A DNA stretch of 64,000 nucleotides from positions 1-64,000 of the forward strand of contig CAZNWB010000004.1 in assembly GCA_964576535.1 (NCBI GenBank). Reading direction: 5' to 3'. This DNA comes from 2-02-FULL-66-22 sp964576535 (GTDB lineage: Bacteria > Methylomirabilota > Methylomirabilia > Methylomirabilales > 2-02-FULL-66-22). The stretch's first letter is position 1; each line of letters starts with the position of its first letter. Of the stretch, positions 1-9,058 are shown one piece after another. Under the pieces are notes generated by a model. The model was given only the letters and a program-made list of their open reading frames with translations, ran no database searches and was not told the DNA's origin. Both the position numbers and the translations under genes were made by a program.

Positions 1-368
1 AGTGGAAAGTGTACCTGGCCCGGCAGGGCAGCCTGGACTACCAGATCTCCCGGGCCGGCTGGATCGGAGATTACGTGGATCCCAATACCTTCCTGGACAT
101 GTGGATCACCGGCGGTGGGAACAACCAGACCGCGTGGTCCAACAAGCGGTACGACGATCTGATCGCCCAGGCAGCTTGCAAGATCGTGAACGCCAAGGAC
201 CGGATGCAAACCCTGCGGGAGGCGGAAAAAATCCTCGTCGCGGACGAGGTGCCGATCATGCCCCTCTACACCTACGTCAACAAGGGCATGCTCAGCCGCC
301 GGGTGAAGGGCTGGTGGCCCAACATTCTCGACCAGCATCCGCTGAAGTTCATCAGCCTGGAGCGGTGA
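1..368 (+). CDS. peptide/nickel-type ABC transporter substrate-binding protein, C-terminal part
   Basis: Partial gene; the frame is already open at the left edge, so the N-terminus lies outside. About 120 C-terminal residues remain. They contain GWIGDYVDPNTFLDMW and end in NILDQHPLKFISLER, typical of the C-terminal lobe of family 5 extracytoplasmic solute-binding proteins (DppA/OppA type). The protein would capture oligopeptides or related solutes and deliver them to the permeases encoded immediately downstream (gap of 3 nt to the next GTG). Substrate cannot be told from this fragment. Confidence 0.85.
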   Translation, partial: WKVYLARQGSLDYQISRAGWIGDYVDPNTFLDMWITGGGNNQTAWSNKRYDDLIAQAACKIVNAKDRMQTLREAEKILVADEVPIMPLYTYVNKGMLSRRVKGWWPNILDQHPLKFISLER

Positions 369-371
369 GCC

Positions 372-1289
372 GTGCTCGGCTATATCCTCCGCCGGCTGGC
401 GGAATTCCTGCCCGTCCTGTTCGTCATCGTCTCGCTGTCCTTCTTCTTGATGCGCCTGGCCCCGGGAGGGCCCTTTGACCAGGAGCGGGCACTCCCGGAG
501 CAGGTGCGGGTCAACATCGAGGCCCGCTACCACCTAAATGAGCCGCTCTGGCGCCAATACCTGCAGTACCTCGGGGAGGTGGCGCGCGGCGACCTTGGTC
601 CCTCCTTTCGCTATCCCGACCGTTCCGTCAATGAACTCCTTGGCCTCGGATTTCCCGTGTCGCTGACCCTGGGGCTCTGCGCCCTGGCGGTGGCCCTGAG
701 CCTGGGAGGCATGGCCGGGGTCCTGGCCGGCCTGCGACGGAATTCTTTCTTCGACTACTTCACCATGTCCTTCGCCCTGTTCGGCGTTTCGGTCCCCAAC
801 TTCGTCCTCGGGCCGATCCTCATGCTGCTCTTCGCGCTGTGGCTACGATGGCTCCCGCTGGCGGGGTGGGGGACGTGGCGCCATGTGGTCCTGCCCTCGG
901 TCACGCTGGGAATGTTCTATGCGGCATACGTCGCCCGCCTCACGCGGGCCGGCATGCTCGAGGTGATTCACCAGGACTTCATCCGGACCGCCCGAGCCAA
1001 GGGGCTCCGCGAGGCGGTGGTGGTCCTCAGACACGCCCTCCCCGGGGCGATCCTGCCCGTGGTGACGTATCTCGGCCCGGCGTCGGCCGCGGTCCTGACC
1101 GGGTCGGTGGTGGTGGAGACGATCTTCAGCATTCCCGGGGTCGGTCGCTACTTCGTGAGCGGCGCGCTGAACCGCGACTACACCATGGTCCTGGGGACGG
1201 TGGTCTTCTACAGCGTTCTGCTCTTGGCGTTTAACCTGGTGGTGGACATCTTATACGCCTATCTGGATCCACGGGTGGAGATCCGATGA
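372..1289 (+). CDS. DppB/OppB-type ABC transporter permease
   Basis: 305 residues, starting at GTG 372. Inner-membrane permease of a peptide/nickel-class importer. The N-terminal helix (LPVLFVIVSLSFFLMRLAPGGPF) is the usual start of this family. The EAA coupling loop that contacts the ATPase is visible as DFIRTARAKGLRE near residue 200, and ETIFSIPGVG follows near 255. About six transmembrane segments. The length is normal (300-340). It overlaps the next permease by ATGA, so the two are translationally coupled. Confidence 0.93.
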   Translation: MLGYILRRLAEFLPVLFVIVSLSFFLMRLAPGGPFDQERALPEQVRVNIEARYHLNEPLWRQYLQYLGEVARGDLGPSFRYPDRSVNELLGLGFPVSLTLGLCALAVALSLGGMAGVLAGLRRNSFFDYFTMSFALFGVSVPNFVLGPILMLLFALWLRWLPLAGWGTWRHVVLPSVTLGMFYAAYVARLTRAGMLEVIHQDFIRTARAKGLREAVVVLRHALPGAILPVVTYLGPASAAVLTGSVVVETIFSIPGVGRYFVSGALNRDYTMVLGTVVFYSVLLLAFNLVVDILYAYLDPRVEIR

Positions 1290-2230
1290 GCAGTCGAGCG
1301 CCGAATGCCAAGCGCCAAGCGCCTCAGGCTGCGCCGGATATTCCGCATTCCGCATTCCCCATTCCGCATTCGCCAACGTGGGGATCATCGCCGTGGCATG
1401 ACGCCTTCAGGCGGCTGCGGCGGAATCGGTTTGCCGTGCTGGGGCTCGCCGTGCTGCTGACCTTTGTCCTGGCAGCGGTTGTGGCGCCGTGGATCGCGCC
1501 CTTTCCCTTTGACAAGACAGACCTGCGCTACGGCGCGAAGCCCCCAAGCCGCCTCCACGTCCTGGGGACGGACGAACTGGGCCGGGATCTCTTCACGCGC
1601 ATCCTGTATGGGGCACGCATCTCCTTCGCGGTAGGGATCCTGGCCACGCTGGTGAGCCTGACCATCGGGGTGACCTACGGCTGCGTGGCCGGATACGCGG
1701 GGGGGAGACTGGATCACCTGATGATGCGGATCGTGGACATTCTGTACGGGCTGCCCTTCATGTTCTTCGTGATCATCCTGATGGTGATCTTCGGCCGCAA
1801 CATCCTGAACCTGTTCGTGGCTCTCGGGGCGGTTCAGTGGCTGACCATGTCCCGCATCGTGCGGGGGCAGGTCCTCAGCCTCAAGGCCCGCGAGTTCGTC
1901 CTCTCAGCCCAGGCCGTTGGGGCCTCTCCGCTCCGCCTCCTCGTGCGACATGTGCTTCCCAACGCCGTGGGGCCCATCGTCGTTTATGCCACGCTGACAG
2001 TTCCAGCGGTCATGCTGGAAGAGGCGTTCTTGAGCTTCCTGGGTCTGGGGGTTCAGCCGCCCATGGCGAGTTGGGGCTCGCTGGCGTCCGAGGGAGCGGC
2101 CGCGATGGAGACCTACCCGTGGATGATTCTGTTTCCCGGAATATCCTTGACAGTGACGTTACTGTCTTTGAACTTTTTTGGTGACGGCCTCCGAGACGCC
2201 TTGGATCCCCAAATCTCCTTCCGCCACTGA
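1286..2230 (+). CDS. DppC/OppC-type ABC transporter permease
   Basis: 314 residues, starting at ATG 1286 inside the dppB-like stop. Second membrane subunit of the importer. The core motifs are family-typical: LGTDELGRDLFTRILYGAR near residue 92 and an EAA loop AREFVLSAQAVGASPLRLL near 200. Odd feature: residues about 5-38 (PNAKRQAPQ...IPHSAFPIPHSP) are encoded by a short-period repeat of ATTCCGCATTCC type and do not resemble family N-termini, so intergenic repeat DNA seems to have been taken into the reading frame. The alternative is a later true start, but none with a good ribosome site is evident before residue 40. Confidence 0.92.
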   Translation: MSSRAPNAKRQAPQAAPDIPHSAFPIPHSPTWGSSPWHDAFRRLRRNRFAVLGLAVLLTFVLAAVVAPWIAPFPFDKTDLRYGAKPPSRLHVLGTDELGRDLFTRILYGARISFAVGILATLVSLTIGVTYGCVAGYAGGRLDHLMMRIVDILYGLPFMFFVIILMVIFGRNILNLFVALGAVQWLTMSRIVRGQVLSLKAREFVLSAQAVGASPLRLLVRHVLPNAVGPIVVYATLTVPAVMLEEAFLSFLGLGVQPPMASWGSLASEGAAAMETYPWMILFPGISLTVTLLSLNFFGDGLRDALDPQISFRH

Positions 2231-2467
2231 GGAGCGGCTGCCGGGCACTCGCGGCTCCGACCGGCTCCCCTCGCGAGGCCTTTTGTTTGGGGGCGGCCTC
2301 CGGGACATCTTGGAGTCGCGAAATGCCACCCTGGCGGCAAGGCAGAGTGGCCGCCCGCGAATGGGGCGAGGCAGGGCGGCAGCGGCATTTTGGGGCTTGA
2401 ACTGGCTGGGGGACGATGCTAGACTGACGCGCGCTTTGCCCATAGAATCTCACGTGAAAGGTGATCC

Positions 2468-3460
<993 letters not shown>

Positions 3461-3472
3461 GGAAAGCCCTGC

Positions 3473-4444
3473 ATGCCCAACGACACGATCCTCCAGGTCC
3501 GCGACTTGGTAAAGTACTTCGACATCAAACGGGGGTTCTTTTGGGGCGAGGCCGCCAAGGTCCACGCCGTGGACGGGGTGACCTTTGACCTCAAGCATGG
3601 CGAGACGCTGGGGCTCGTGGGCGAATCGGGCTGCGGCAAGTCCACGACCGGGCGCCTGATCCTGCGCCTGATCGAGCCCACCTCGGGCGAGGTGATCTTC
3701 GAGAACGTCCCCATCTTCCAGGCCGACAAGGCCCAGATGCGGCGCCTGCGGCAGAAGATGCAGATCATCTTCCAGGATCCCTATTCCTCGCTGAACCCAC
3801 GCATGACGGTGGAGCAGATCGTGGGTGAGGGCATCGTGATCCACAAGCTCTGCCAGACCAGGGCGGAGCGGCGGGAGCGGGTGGCGGACCTTCTCCAGAA
3901 GGTCGGGCTGAGCCCGGAACAGATGCAGCGCTATCCCCACGAGTTCAGCGGCGGGCAGCGCCAGCGCGTGGGGATCGCCCGGGCGCTGGCGGTCAACCCC
4001 GAGCTCATCATCGCCGACGAGCCCATCTCGGCCCTCGACGTCTCCATCCAGGCGCAGGTCATCAACCTGCTGGAAGATCTCCAGGAGCAGTTCGACCTGA
4101 CCTATCTCTTCATCGCCCATGACCTCCGGGTGGTGGAGCACATCAGCGACCGCGTCGCGGTGATGTACCTCGGGCAGATCGTGGAGCTGGCGGACAGCCA
4201 GGAGCTGTACGCCAAGCCGCTCCACCCGTACACCGAGGCCCTCCTCTCGGCCATCCCGATTCCCGATCCTACCACCAAGCGTCAGCGGATCATCCTGGAA
4301 GGGGACCCCCCGAGCCCGATCCACCCGCCCAAGGGATGCCGGTTCCATACGCGCTGCCACAAGCGCTTCGACCGCTGCGACAAGGAGGAGCCCGTGCTGC
4401 GCGAGGTCGCGCCGCGGCACTGGGTCTCCTGCCATCTCTACTGA
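3473..4444 (+). CDS. DppF-type oligopeptide ABC transporter ATPase
   Basis: 323 residues. Second ATPase; in this family DppD and DppF form the heterodimeric motor under the two permeases. Walker A GESGCGKST, Q-loop FQDPYSSLNPRMTV, signature FSGGQRQRVGIARAL, Walker B IIADEPISALD and H-loop IAHDL are all present. The C-terminal extension with GCRFHTRCHKRFDRC parallels the Cys cluster of its partner. It closes the transporter operon; miaB starts 36 nt later on the same strand and may be cotranscribed. Confidence 0.94.
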   Translation: MPNDTILQVRDLVKYFDIKRGFFWGEAAKVHAVDGVTFDLKHGETLGLVGESGCGKSTTGRLILRLIEPTSGEVIFENVPIFQADKAQMRRLRQKMQIIFQDPYSSLNPRMTVEQIVGEGIVIHKLCQTRAERRERVADLLQKVGLSPEQMQRYPHEFSGGQRQRVGIARALAVNPELIIADEPISALDVSIQAQVINLLEDLQEQFDLTYLFIAHDLRVVEHISDRVAVMYLGQIVELADSQELYAKPLHPYTEALLSAIPIPDPTTKRQRIILEGDPPSPIHPPKGCRFHTRCHKRFDRCDKEEPVLREVAPRHWVSCHLY

Positions 4445-4480
4445 GGTCATCCGAACCTTGCCCGCCGCACGGGATCGGAC

Positions 4481-5803
4481 ATGCCCAAGCTCAAGCTCGT
4501 GACATTCGGCTGCCAGGCGAACGAGCTGGACTCCGCCCGCATCGCCGGAATCCTCGCGCGGCAGGGCTATATCCTGACGGAGGACGAGGCCGAGGCGGAC
4601 CTGATCATCCTGAACGGCTGCAGCATCCGCGAGAAGGCCGAGCACAAGCTGTTCAGCCGTCTCGGGACCCTCCAGGCGCTGAAGGCCAACAATCCCCGGT
4701 TGCGCCTGGGGGTGGCGGGGTGTCTGGCGCAGCGGGAAGGCGACGCGCTCCTCAAGCGATTCCCGTACCTGGACCTGGTCGTCGGGAACGGGGAGCACCT
4801 GGCGGAGATCCCCCAGCTCCTGGCCATCAAGCCCGGTCAGCCCGCGGTGGCTGCGGCCGAACCGGTGGGCCTCTTCCCCGAGGACGTCGAGGTGCACCGG
4901 GACAGCCGCATCCGGGCCTGGGTGGGCATCATGGAAGGCTGTGACAACTTCTGTGCCTTTTGCGTGGTGCCCTTCACGCGGGGGCGAGAGCGCAGCCGCA
5001 ACCCCGACGACATCCTGCGCGAGGTGCTCGCCCTCCGCGGAGCGGGGTATCGCGAGATCACGCTGCTCGGCCAGACCGTGAACTCCTACGGGAAGAAACT
5101 CGAACCCCCGGTCCCGTTCGCCGAACTCCTGCGCCGGATCGACGCCGCCGTGGGCGCCGGCATGCGTGTGCGTTTCATGACGTCCTTCCCGCCCGATGTG
5201 ACGCCAGCCCTGGCCGAGGCCATGGCTATCCTGCCGAGCGTCTGCGAACACATCCACCTACCGGTGCAAGCCGGTTCCAACCAGACCCTCAGCCGGATGA
5301 AGCGGACCTACACGCGCGAGGAGTACCTGGAGAAGGTGGCGATGCTTCGGGCGGCGGCCCCGGACCTGGCCATCACGACCGACATCATCGTGGGATTCCC
5401 GGGCGAGGCGGATGCGGACTTCGCGGAGACCCTGACGCTCATGGAAGCGGTGGGGTTCGACGGCTGCTTCGCGTTCAAGTTCTCGCCGCGTCCTGGAACT
5501 CCGGCTGCGGAGCTCTCGGATCAGGTCTCAGAGCCGGTGAGGACCGCCCGCCTCAGCCGCGTCCTGGAACTTCAGAACCGGCTCTCTCTCCAGCAAAACC
5601 TGGGACTGATGGGGCAGGCGGTGGAGGTCTTGGTGGATCGCGACCTCAGCAAGCGGGATTCAGGCCTCGCCGCGGGTCGAACCCGCCAGAACAAGATCGT
5701 TCACTTCCGAGGGGGCGAGGTGGAGGAGGGAAATATGGTACGTGTCGAGATCACGGAGGCCACGTCGCATCACTTGAAGGGTGTCCTTATTGCTTCTTCG
5801 TAA
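4481..5803 (+). CDS. miaB: tRNA-2-methylthio-N6-dimethylallyladenosine synthase
   Basis: 440 residues. Radical-SAM methylthiotransferase that adds the ms2 group to i6A37 of tRNAs reading UNN codons. Order of parts: N-terminal UPF0004 domain with Cys in GCQAN, NGCSIREKAE and VAGCLAQ (ligands of the auxiliary 4Fe-4S cluster); radical-SAM motif GCDNFCAFCVVPFTRG (CxxxCxxC) near 155; TRAM domain over the last 65 residues. NGCSIREKAE and VGNGEHL favour MiaB over MtaB or RimO. The length is normal. Confidence 0.95.
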   Translation: MPKLKLVTFGCQANELDSARIAGILARQGYILTEDEAEADLIILNGCSIREKAEHKLFSRLGTLQALKANNPRLRLGVAGCLAQREGDALLKRFPYLDLVVGNGEHLAEIPQLLAIKPGQPAVAAAEPVGLFPEDVEVHRDSRIRAWVGIMEGCDNFCAFCVVPFTRGRERSRNPDDILREVLALRGAGYREITLLGQTVNSYGKKLEPPVPFAELLRRIDAAVGAGMRVRFMTSFPPDVTPALAEAMAILPSVCEHIHLPVQAGSNQTLSRMKRTYTREEYLEKVAMLRAAAPDLAITTDIIVGFPGEADADFAETLTLMEAVGFDGCFAFKFSPRPGTPAAELSDQVSEPVRTARLSRVLELQNRLSLQQNLGLMGQAVEVLVDRDLSKRDSGLAAGRTRQNKIVHFRGGEVEEGNMVRVEITEATSHHLKGVLIASS

Positions 5804-5818
5804 CTAGCTAAAAATACA

Positions 5819-5847
5819 TTGACATCAGGTTTCGGCGTTCGTATGAT
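5819..5847 (+). promoter_or_regulatory. sigma70-type promoter for the SPOR/ihfA/MerR genes
   Basis: TTGACA at 5819-5824, exactly 17 nt, then TATGAT at 5842-5847. It is a near-consensus promoter placed 38 nt before the next start codon, in the AT-rich gap after miaB. Confidence 0.75.
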
Positions 5848-5884
5848 ACGTCGCTAATAAGAGCGTAATACGTGCGGAGGACTC

Positions 5885-6820
5885 ATGGCCAAGTTTAGCT
5901 TCCGCAAGCGAAGTACCGAAGAAGAAGGACTTCCTGGGGAGGAGGCTGACTCTATGGCTGATGATTCCAGCGGGCGCAGAGGAGGTACACGACGGATCCT
6001 GATCCTTCTCGTACTTGGTGTGGTGCTGATCGGTGGATGGTACCTCGGCAATCAACTGCTCCTGGCACCCCCCCCACCGCCTCCGCCATCGCCTCCGATT
6101 GCCAGCCCGGTGCGTCCGGCTGCTCCGACCCCAGCACCGAGGCCGGCGCCGCAGCCACCTGTTCCGGTTGCACCGACCAAGGAAGTTGCCCCGACCCCCG
6201 CCCCTCCGGCGAAGCCACCAGCCATACAAATGGCCAAGCCGGCAGCCCCATCGCCCCCCCCGGCGAAGGCTCCCGCCAAGAAGGAAGAGGCGAAACCGGT
6301 TGCGCCGGCGGAGGCACCCCCGGCCAAGATGGAAGCCAAGGCGCCGACCAAGGGGGCCCCGGTTGCGCCCGCGAAGTACAGCCTGCAGGTCGGGGCGATG
6401 GTGATGCAGCAGAACGCGGATGCGCTGAAGCAGAAGCTGGGCGCCAGCGGCTTCCCGGCCACCGTTCGCAAGGGGACGGCCCCCGTGAAAAGGCAAACCG
6501 TCACGGTGGGGGATCCGACCAGCAAGCCCGAGGCGGAGGAGCTGGCCCGCCGGTTGAACGTCGATGGCTTCCCCTCTCAACTGGTGGCCGTCGGGGCAAA
6601 GTACACGCCGCAAATCGGCGCGTTCTTCAATCTGGATGAGGCGATCGACCTGGCGCGGGAGCTCCAGAAGAAGAACTATCCCCCGAAGATCACCTCCAAG
6701 CCTGCCAAGACGACCGTGTTCCAAGTGCGGCACGGACGGTTTGACTCCCGGGCTGCCGCCGTGAAGCGAGGGGAGGAACTCAAGCGCAAGGGCTTCAATT
6801 CCATGGTCGTTCAGGACTGA
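5885..6820 (+). CDS. SPOR-domain inner-membrane protein
   Basis: 311 residues. A short cytoplasmic N-terminus is followed by one transmembrane helix near residues 38-58 (RILILLVLGVVLIGGWYLG) and a long Pro/Ala/Lys-rich periplasmic linker (about 60-155, with a poly-Pro run). A C-terminal region of two to three SPOR-like alpha/beta repeats starts at KYSLQVGAM and ends in SMVVQD. SPOR domains bind denuded septal glycan in the periplasm, so a role at the division site or in cell-wall remodelling is likely. A strong promoter lies just upstream. Confidence 0.8.
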   Translation: MAKFSFRKRSTEEEGLPGEEADSMADDSSGRRGGTRRILILLVLGVVLIGGWYLGNQLLLAPPPPPPPSPPIASPVRPAAPTPAPRPAPQPPVPVAPTKEVAPTPAPPAKPPAIQMAKPAAPSPPPAKAPAKKEEAKPVAPAEAPPAKMEAKAPTKGAPVAPAKYSLQVGAMVMQQNADALKQKLGASGFPATVRKGTAPVKRQTVTVGDPTSKPEAEELARRLNVDGFPSQLVAVGAKYTPQIGAFFNLDEAIDLARELQKKNYPPKITSKPAKTTVFQVRHGRFDSRAAAVKRGEELKRKGFNSMVVQD

Positions 6821-6894
6821 GTCCCGACCTCGTGTTCCAGATAATCGACGGACCTGCCGGCCAGACCAGGCAAGGGGGGAAGGAGGTGGGATGA

Positions 6895-7191
6895 GTGACC
6901 AAGGCAGATATCGCATCGCTGGTTGCTGAAAAGGGCCTGACGAAGAAACAGGCCATGGAAGCCGTCGAGGCGACCCTGGAGATCATCAAGAATGCCTTGC
7001 GCCGTGGTGAGAAGATCCAGTTGGTGGGATTCGGATCCTTTCAAGTCAAGGCGAAGCGGGCGCGGAAGGGTCGAAATCCCCAGACCGGATCGGAAATCAC
7101 CATCACCGCGCGGAAGGTGCTGAAGTTCAAGCCCGGCAAGGCGTTGCATCAGACGGTCAACGCCGCCGTGGCGACGCAGGACAATGTCTAG
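6895..7191 (+). CDS. ihfA: integration host factor / HU-family DNA-bending protein
   Basis: 98 residues. Start is GTG 6895, chosen because AAGGAGGTGG at 6880-6889 is well spaced; the nearby ATG at 6891 is out of frame and closed quickly. The sequence MTKADIASLVAEKGLTKKQA and the arm with GRNPQTGSEI (the DNA-intercalating proline) are diagnostic of the HU/IHF family. The length and the MerR neighbour point to the alpha subunit, although HU cannot be fully excluded. Its stop codon overlaps the MerR start. Confidence 0.92.
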   Translation: MTKADIASLVAEKGLTKKQAMEAVEATLEIIKNALRRGEKIQLVGFGSFQVKAKRARKGRNPQTGSEITITARKVLKFKPGKALHQTVNAAVATQDNV

Positions 7192-7597
7192 ACCCCCCCG
7201 GAGCCAGCAGGACCCTGCACCTGGCAGCGTTCCCTCACGGGAGCGAACGGCTCAGACCCCGGTTGACATCCCGCCTGAGGTTCCAGATCGCCTTTACTTC
7301 CGGATCGGCGAGGTTTCGAGTATCACGGGAGTGCCGCCGTACGTCCTTCGGTATTGGGAGAGCGAGTTCCCGGCCCTGCAGCCGCGGAAGAGCGGCGGGG
7401 GACAACGGTTGTACCGGAAGCGGGACGTGGCGTTGGTCCTGGAGGTCAAGAAGCTACTGTACCAGGAGCGGTACACGGTGGCAGGCGCGCGGAAGCGCCT
7501 GACCGAGCGGGAGGATCGCGCCCGGCGCTTGGAAGCGCGCGCCGTGCTCCAGCGGTTACGAGCTGGTTTGGAGGGCATCCTCAAGCAACTCACGTGA
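7184..7597 (+). CDS. MerR-family transcriptional regulator
   Basis: 137 residues, starting inside the end of ihfA (8-nt overlap), so coupled to it. A 35-residue Pro-rich N-tail precedes a MerR-type winged helix: YFRIGEVSSITGVPPYVLRYWE near 38-59, then GGGQRLYRKRDV, then a helical region to the end. No effector-binding domain or metal-binding Cys pair is seen. An ihfA-MerR pair is common downstream of pheT in proteobacteria-like genomes; the target genes are unknown. Confidence 0.88.
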   Translation: MSRPPRSQQDPAPGSVPSRERTAQTPVDIPPEVPDRLYFRIGEVSSITGVPPYVLRYWESEFPALQPRKSGGGQRLYRKRDVALVLEVKKLLYQERYTVAGARKRLTEREDRARRLEARAVLQRLRAGLEGILKQLT

Positions 7598-7646
7598 CCC
7601 CGATACGTGGCGGGTCGGCCTTCATGCCATATGGCTGCCATTGATT

Positions 7647-7690
7647 CCCCCCGGTGGATCACCGATCTGCCGGGGGGTTCCTGTTTCATG
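7647..7690 (+). terminator. terminator-like hairpin after the MerR gene
   Basis: CCCCCCGG at 7647-7654 pairs with CCGGGGGG at 7670-7677 across a 15-nt loop that itself holds GGTGGATCACC. It is followed by TTCCTGTTT. The 8-bp GC stem has only a modest T-tract. Confidence 0.55.
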
Positions 7691-7834
7691 CGGCCCGAGA
7701 ATGAATATTGGTGAAACTCGGGCCGTCGGTAGGTAGTATTATATGGTAAGGAGGCATGCCGCCGACCCGTAGCCCGCTGCCCTGATTGACGGCGAATCCC
7801 CCGCGGGTCGGCCCGGGCGGCCGGGAGGTTCCAG

Positions 7835-8197
7835 ATGAAAAAAGGCGTTGCGCTGCTGCTCAGTCTGGTCCTTGTCGTCCTGGTGGTCGGCATGGCAGAG
7901 GCCGGCGGGCCCTACTACGGATACCGCGGGTACCGCCCCGGGTACGGCTACTATCCGAGAACGACGTTCAGCTTCGGTTTCAACTTTTTGGTCCCCTTTT
8001 ACCCGTATCCCTCCGGGAACTACGTTCCCGGGTACTCCGTTCCGATGTACGCCCCGCCGCCCATGTACGTCCCCCAGTGCACCATCTACAACACCCCGGG
8101 CACCTATCGCCAGGTCCCGTGGTACACCGAGCCGGGTGGAATCACCACGTTCCGCCAGGAGTGGGTCCCGCCGACCACCACGCAAGTCTGCCAGTAA
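7835..8197 (+). CDS. small secreted Gly/Tyr/Pro-rich protein
   Basis: 120 residues. A clear signal peptide (MKKGVALLLSLVLVVLVVGMAEA) is followed by a low-complexity Gly-Tyr-Arg segment, then Pro/Tyr-rich sequence with MYAPPPMYVP and two Cys near the end. Shine-Dalgarno GGGAGG lies 10 nt upstream. Probably an envelope or secreted structural protein; I do not recognise a family and no function is assigned. Confidence 0.7.
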   Translation: MKKGVALLLSLVLVVLVVGMAEAGGPYYGYRGYRPGYGYYPRTTFSFGFNFLVPFYPYPSGNYVPGYSVPMYAPPPMYVPQCTIYNTPGTYRQVPWYTEPGGITTFRQEWVPPTTTQVCQ

Positions 8198-8480
8198 GGA
8201 CCGGGCCCGCCCGATACTCTCCTTGCCCGATTGTGCGGCGAAGGGTGAAACCCACGCCTGGATCCGCGGTGCCCAGCGCATCCGCCGGTGTGGTACCATT
8301 TGCCCGGTCCTCCGGCTCGGTCCCTTTCGAACCGACGAATGATCAGGCCCCCTCATTTCAGGGTCTCTGGGTCGTCCGGAGGAAGCGGGGCACGTCCTTA
8401 GGCACTCCATGGGTTTCTGGGCTTGACGGATATGACGGAAGGGTGTAACTTTACACGGGTTTTCAGAGGGTTAGAGCATT
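8198..8480. other. intergenic stretch before the tRNA-Pro-half array
   Basis: No credible gene on either strand. The only feature seen is a promoter-like pair near 8423-8451 (listed separately). Confidence 0.6.
8423..8451 (+). promoter_or_regulatory. promoter-like sequence ahead of the tRNA-Pro-half array
   Basis: TTGACG at 8423-8428, 17-nt spacer, TAACTT at 8446-8451. Probably the original host promoter of the tRNA-Pro gene into which the element inserted. It begins with the same TTGACGGA as the promoter before the rebuilt tRNA at 21851. Confidence 0.45.
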
Positions 8481-8673
8481 CGGGGCGTGGCGCAGTCTGG
8501 GAGGCGCATCCCGGACGGGGGCGGGAGGGTCAGCCAGGGCGGCACGCCCTGCGGATGAATCGAGGCAGGCAAGTATCGGGGCGTGGCGCAGCCTGGTAGC
8601 GCATCCCGCACGGGAGGTGCGGGAGGGTCAGCCAGGGCGGCACGCCCTGGGATATAGCGGCAGGAGAGTAAGA

Positions 8674-8773
8674 NNNNNNNNNNNNNNNNNNNNNNNNNNN
8701 NNNNNNNNNNNNNNNNNNNNNNNNNNNNNNNNNNNNNNNNNNNNNNNNNNNNNNNNNNNNNNNNNNNNNNNNN
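8674..8773. other. assembly gap (100 N) inside the tandem array
   Basis: Exactly 100 N, the usual placeholder for unknown length. Both flanks are the same repeat unit, so the true copy number is unknown. Confidence 0.99.
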
Positions 8774-8828
8774 GCGGGAGGGTCAGCCAGGGCGGCACGC
8801 CCTGGGATATAGCGGCAGGAGAGTAAGA

Positions 8829-8870
8829 TCGGGGCGTGGCGCAGCCTGGTAGCGCACTGGCATGGGGGGC
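8829..8870 (+). repeat. left attachment site (attL), 42-bp tRNA-Pro 5' part
   Basis: 42 bp from TCGGGGCGTGG to CATGGGGGGC, identical to 21888-21929. It covers the tRNA from its 5' end through the anticodon loop. After it the sequence departs from tRNA (ATAGGAGC), marking the left element boundary. Confidence 0.85.
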
Positions 8871-8886
8871 ATAGGAGCAAATGCGG

Positions 8887-8929
8887 ACCCCTCGGTAACT
8901 CGCGGAGTTATCGAGGGGTTTTTCTTTTC
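8887..8929 (+). terminator. strong intrinsic terminator just inside attL
   Basis: A 15-bp stem (8887-8901 with 8905-8919, one G-T pair), GCG loop and TTTTTCTTTT tail. It would stop transcription arriving from the tRNA-Pro-half array and insulate the element. Confidence 0.85.
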
Positions 8930-8975
8930 ATCTTGGCTAGCGGGGGGTGGGTTTGGGTGGGTTCTAGGTGGTCGC

Positions 8976-8996
8976 GGGCACAATTGTGGGCACAGT
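8976..8996 (+). promoter_or_regulatory. left GGGCACA repeat pair, candidate integrase arm site
   Basis: Two GGGCACA copies separated by ATTGT, followed by GT. Nearly identical to 21816-21836 at the other end of the element, as expected of integrase arm-binding sites. Confidence 0.5.
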
Positions 8997-9019
8997 AGGG
9001 GGGCGTTCCTCTTTTCGAC

Positions 9020-9049
9020 TTGACAGGCTACTTAGCGTAAGGTTAAGGT
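9020..9049 (+). promoter_or_regulatory. promoter/operator of the MqsRA-like pair
   Basis: TTGACA at 9020-9025 and TAAGGT at 9044-9049 (18-nt spacer). The dyad CTTA-GCG-TAAG at 9031-9041 lies between them and could be the antitoxin operator. Confidence 0.45.
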
Positions 9050-9058
9050 TGCCTTGGC

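Larger units (their letters stand above)
8481..8870 (+). repeat. tandem array of tRNA-Pro 5' half plus double hairpin units
   Basis: Units of 96-98 nt begin at 8481 and 8577 and, across the gap, continue to a final 5' half at 8830. Each starts with about 26 nt of tRNA-Pro (CGGGGCGTGGCGCAG...). In the second unit this is followed by a perfect 8-bp hairpin (TCCCGCAC/GTGCGGGA), then GGGTCAG, a second hairpin CCAGGGCG-GCA-CGCCCTGG (8632-8650) and a linker. The first unit has a weaker first hairpin and a divergent D-loop. The 55 nt on either side of the gap are identical, so the array was collapsed in assembly. No unit has a T-arm or acceptor 3' strand, so none is a functional tRNA. Confidence 0.8.

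Noticed and set aside
8481..8673. Functional tRNA-Pro genes in the array
   Set aside because: Units have the acceptor 5' strand and D-arm only; anticodon region is a long hairpin and T-arm and 3' acceptor strand are missing.
8481..8870. CRISPR array
   Set aside because: Repeats are about 97 nt, contiguous without unique spacers, contain tRNA sequence, and no cas gene is near.
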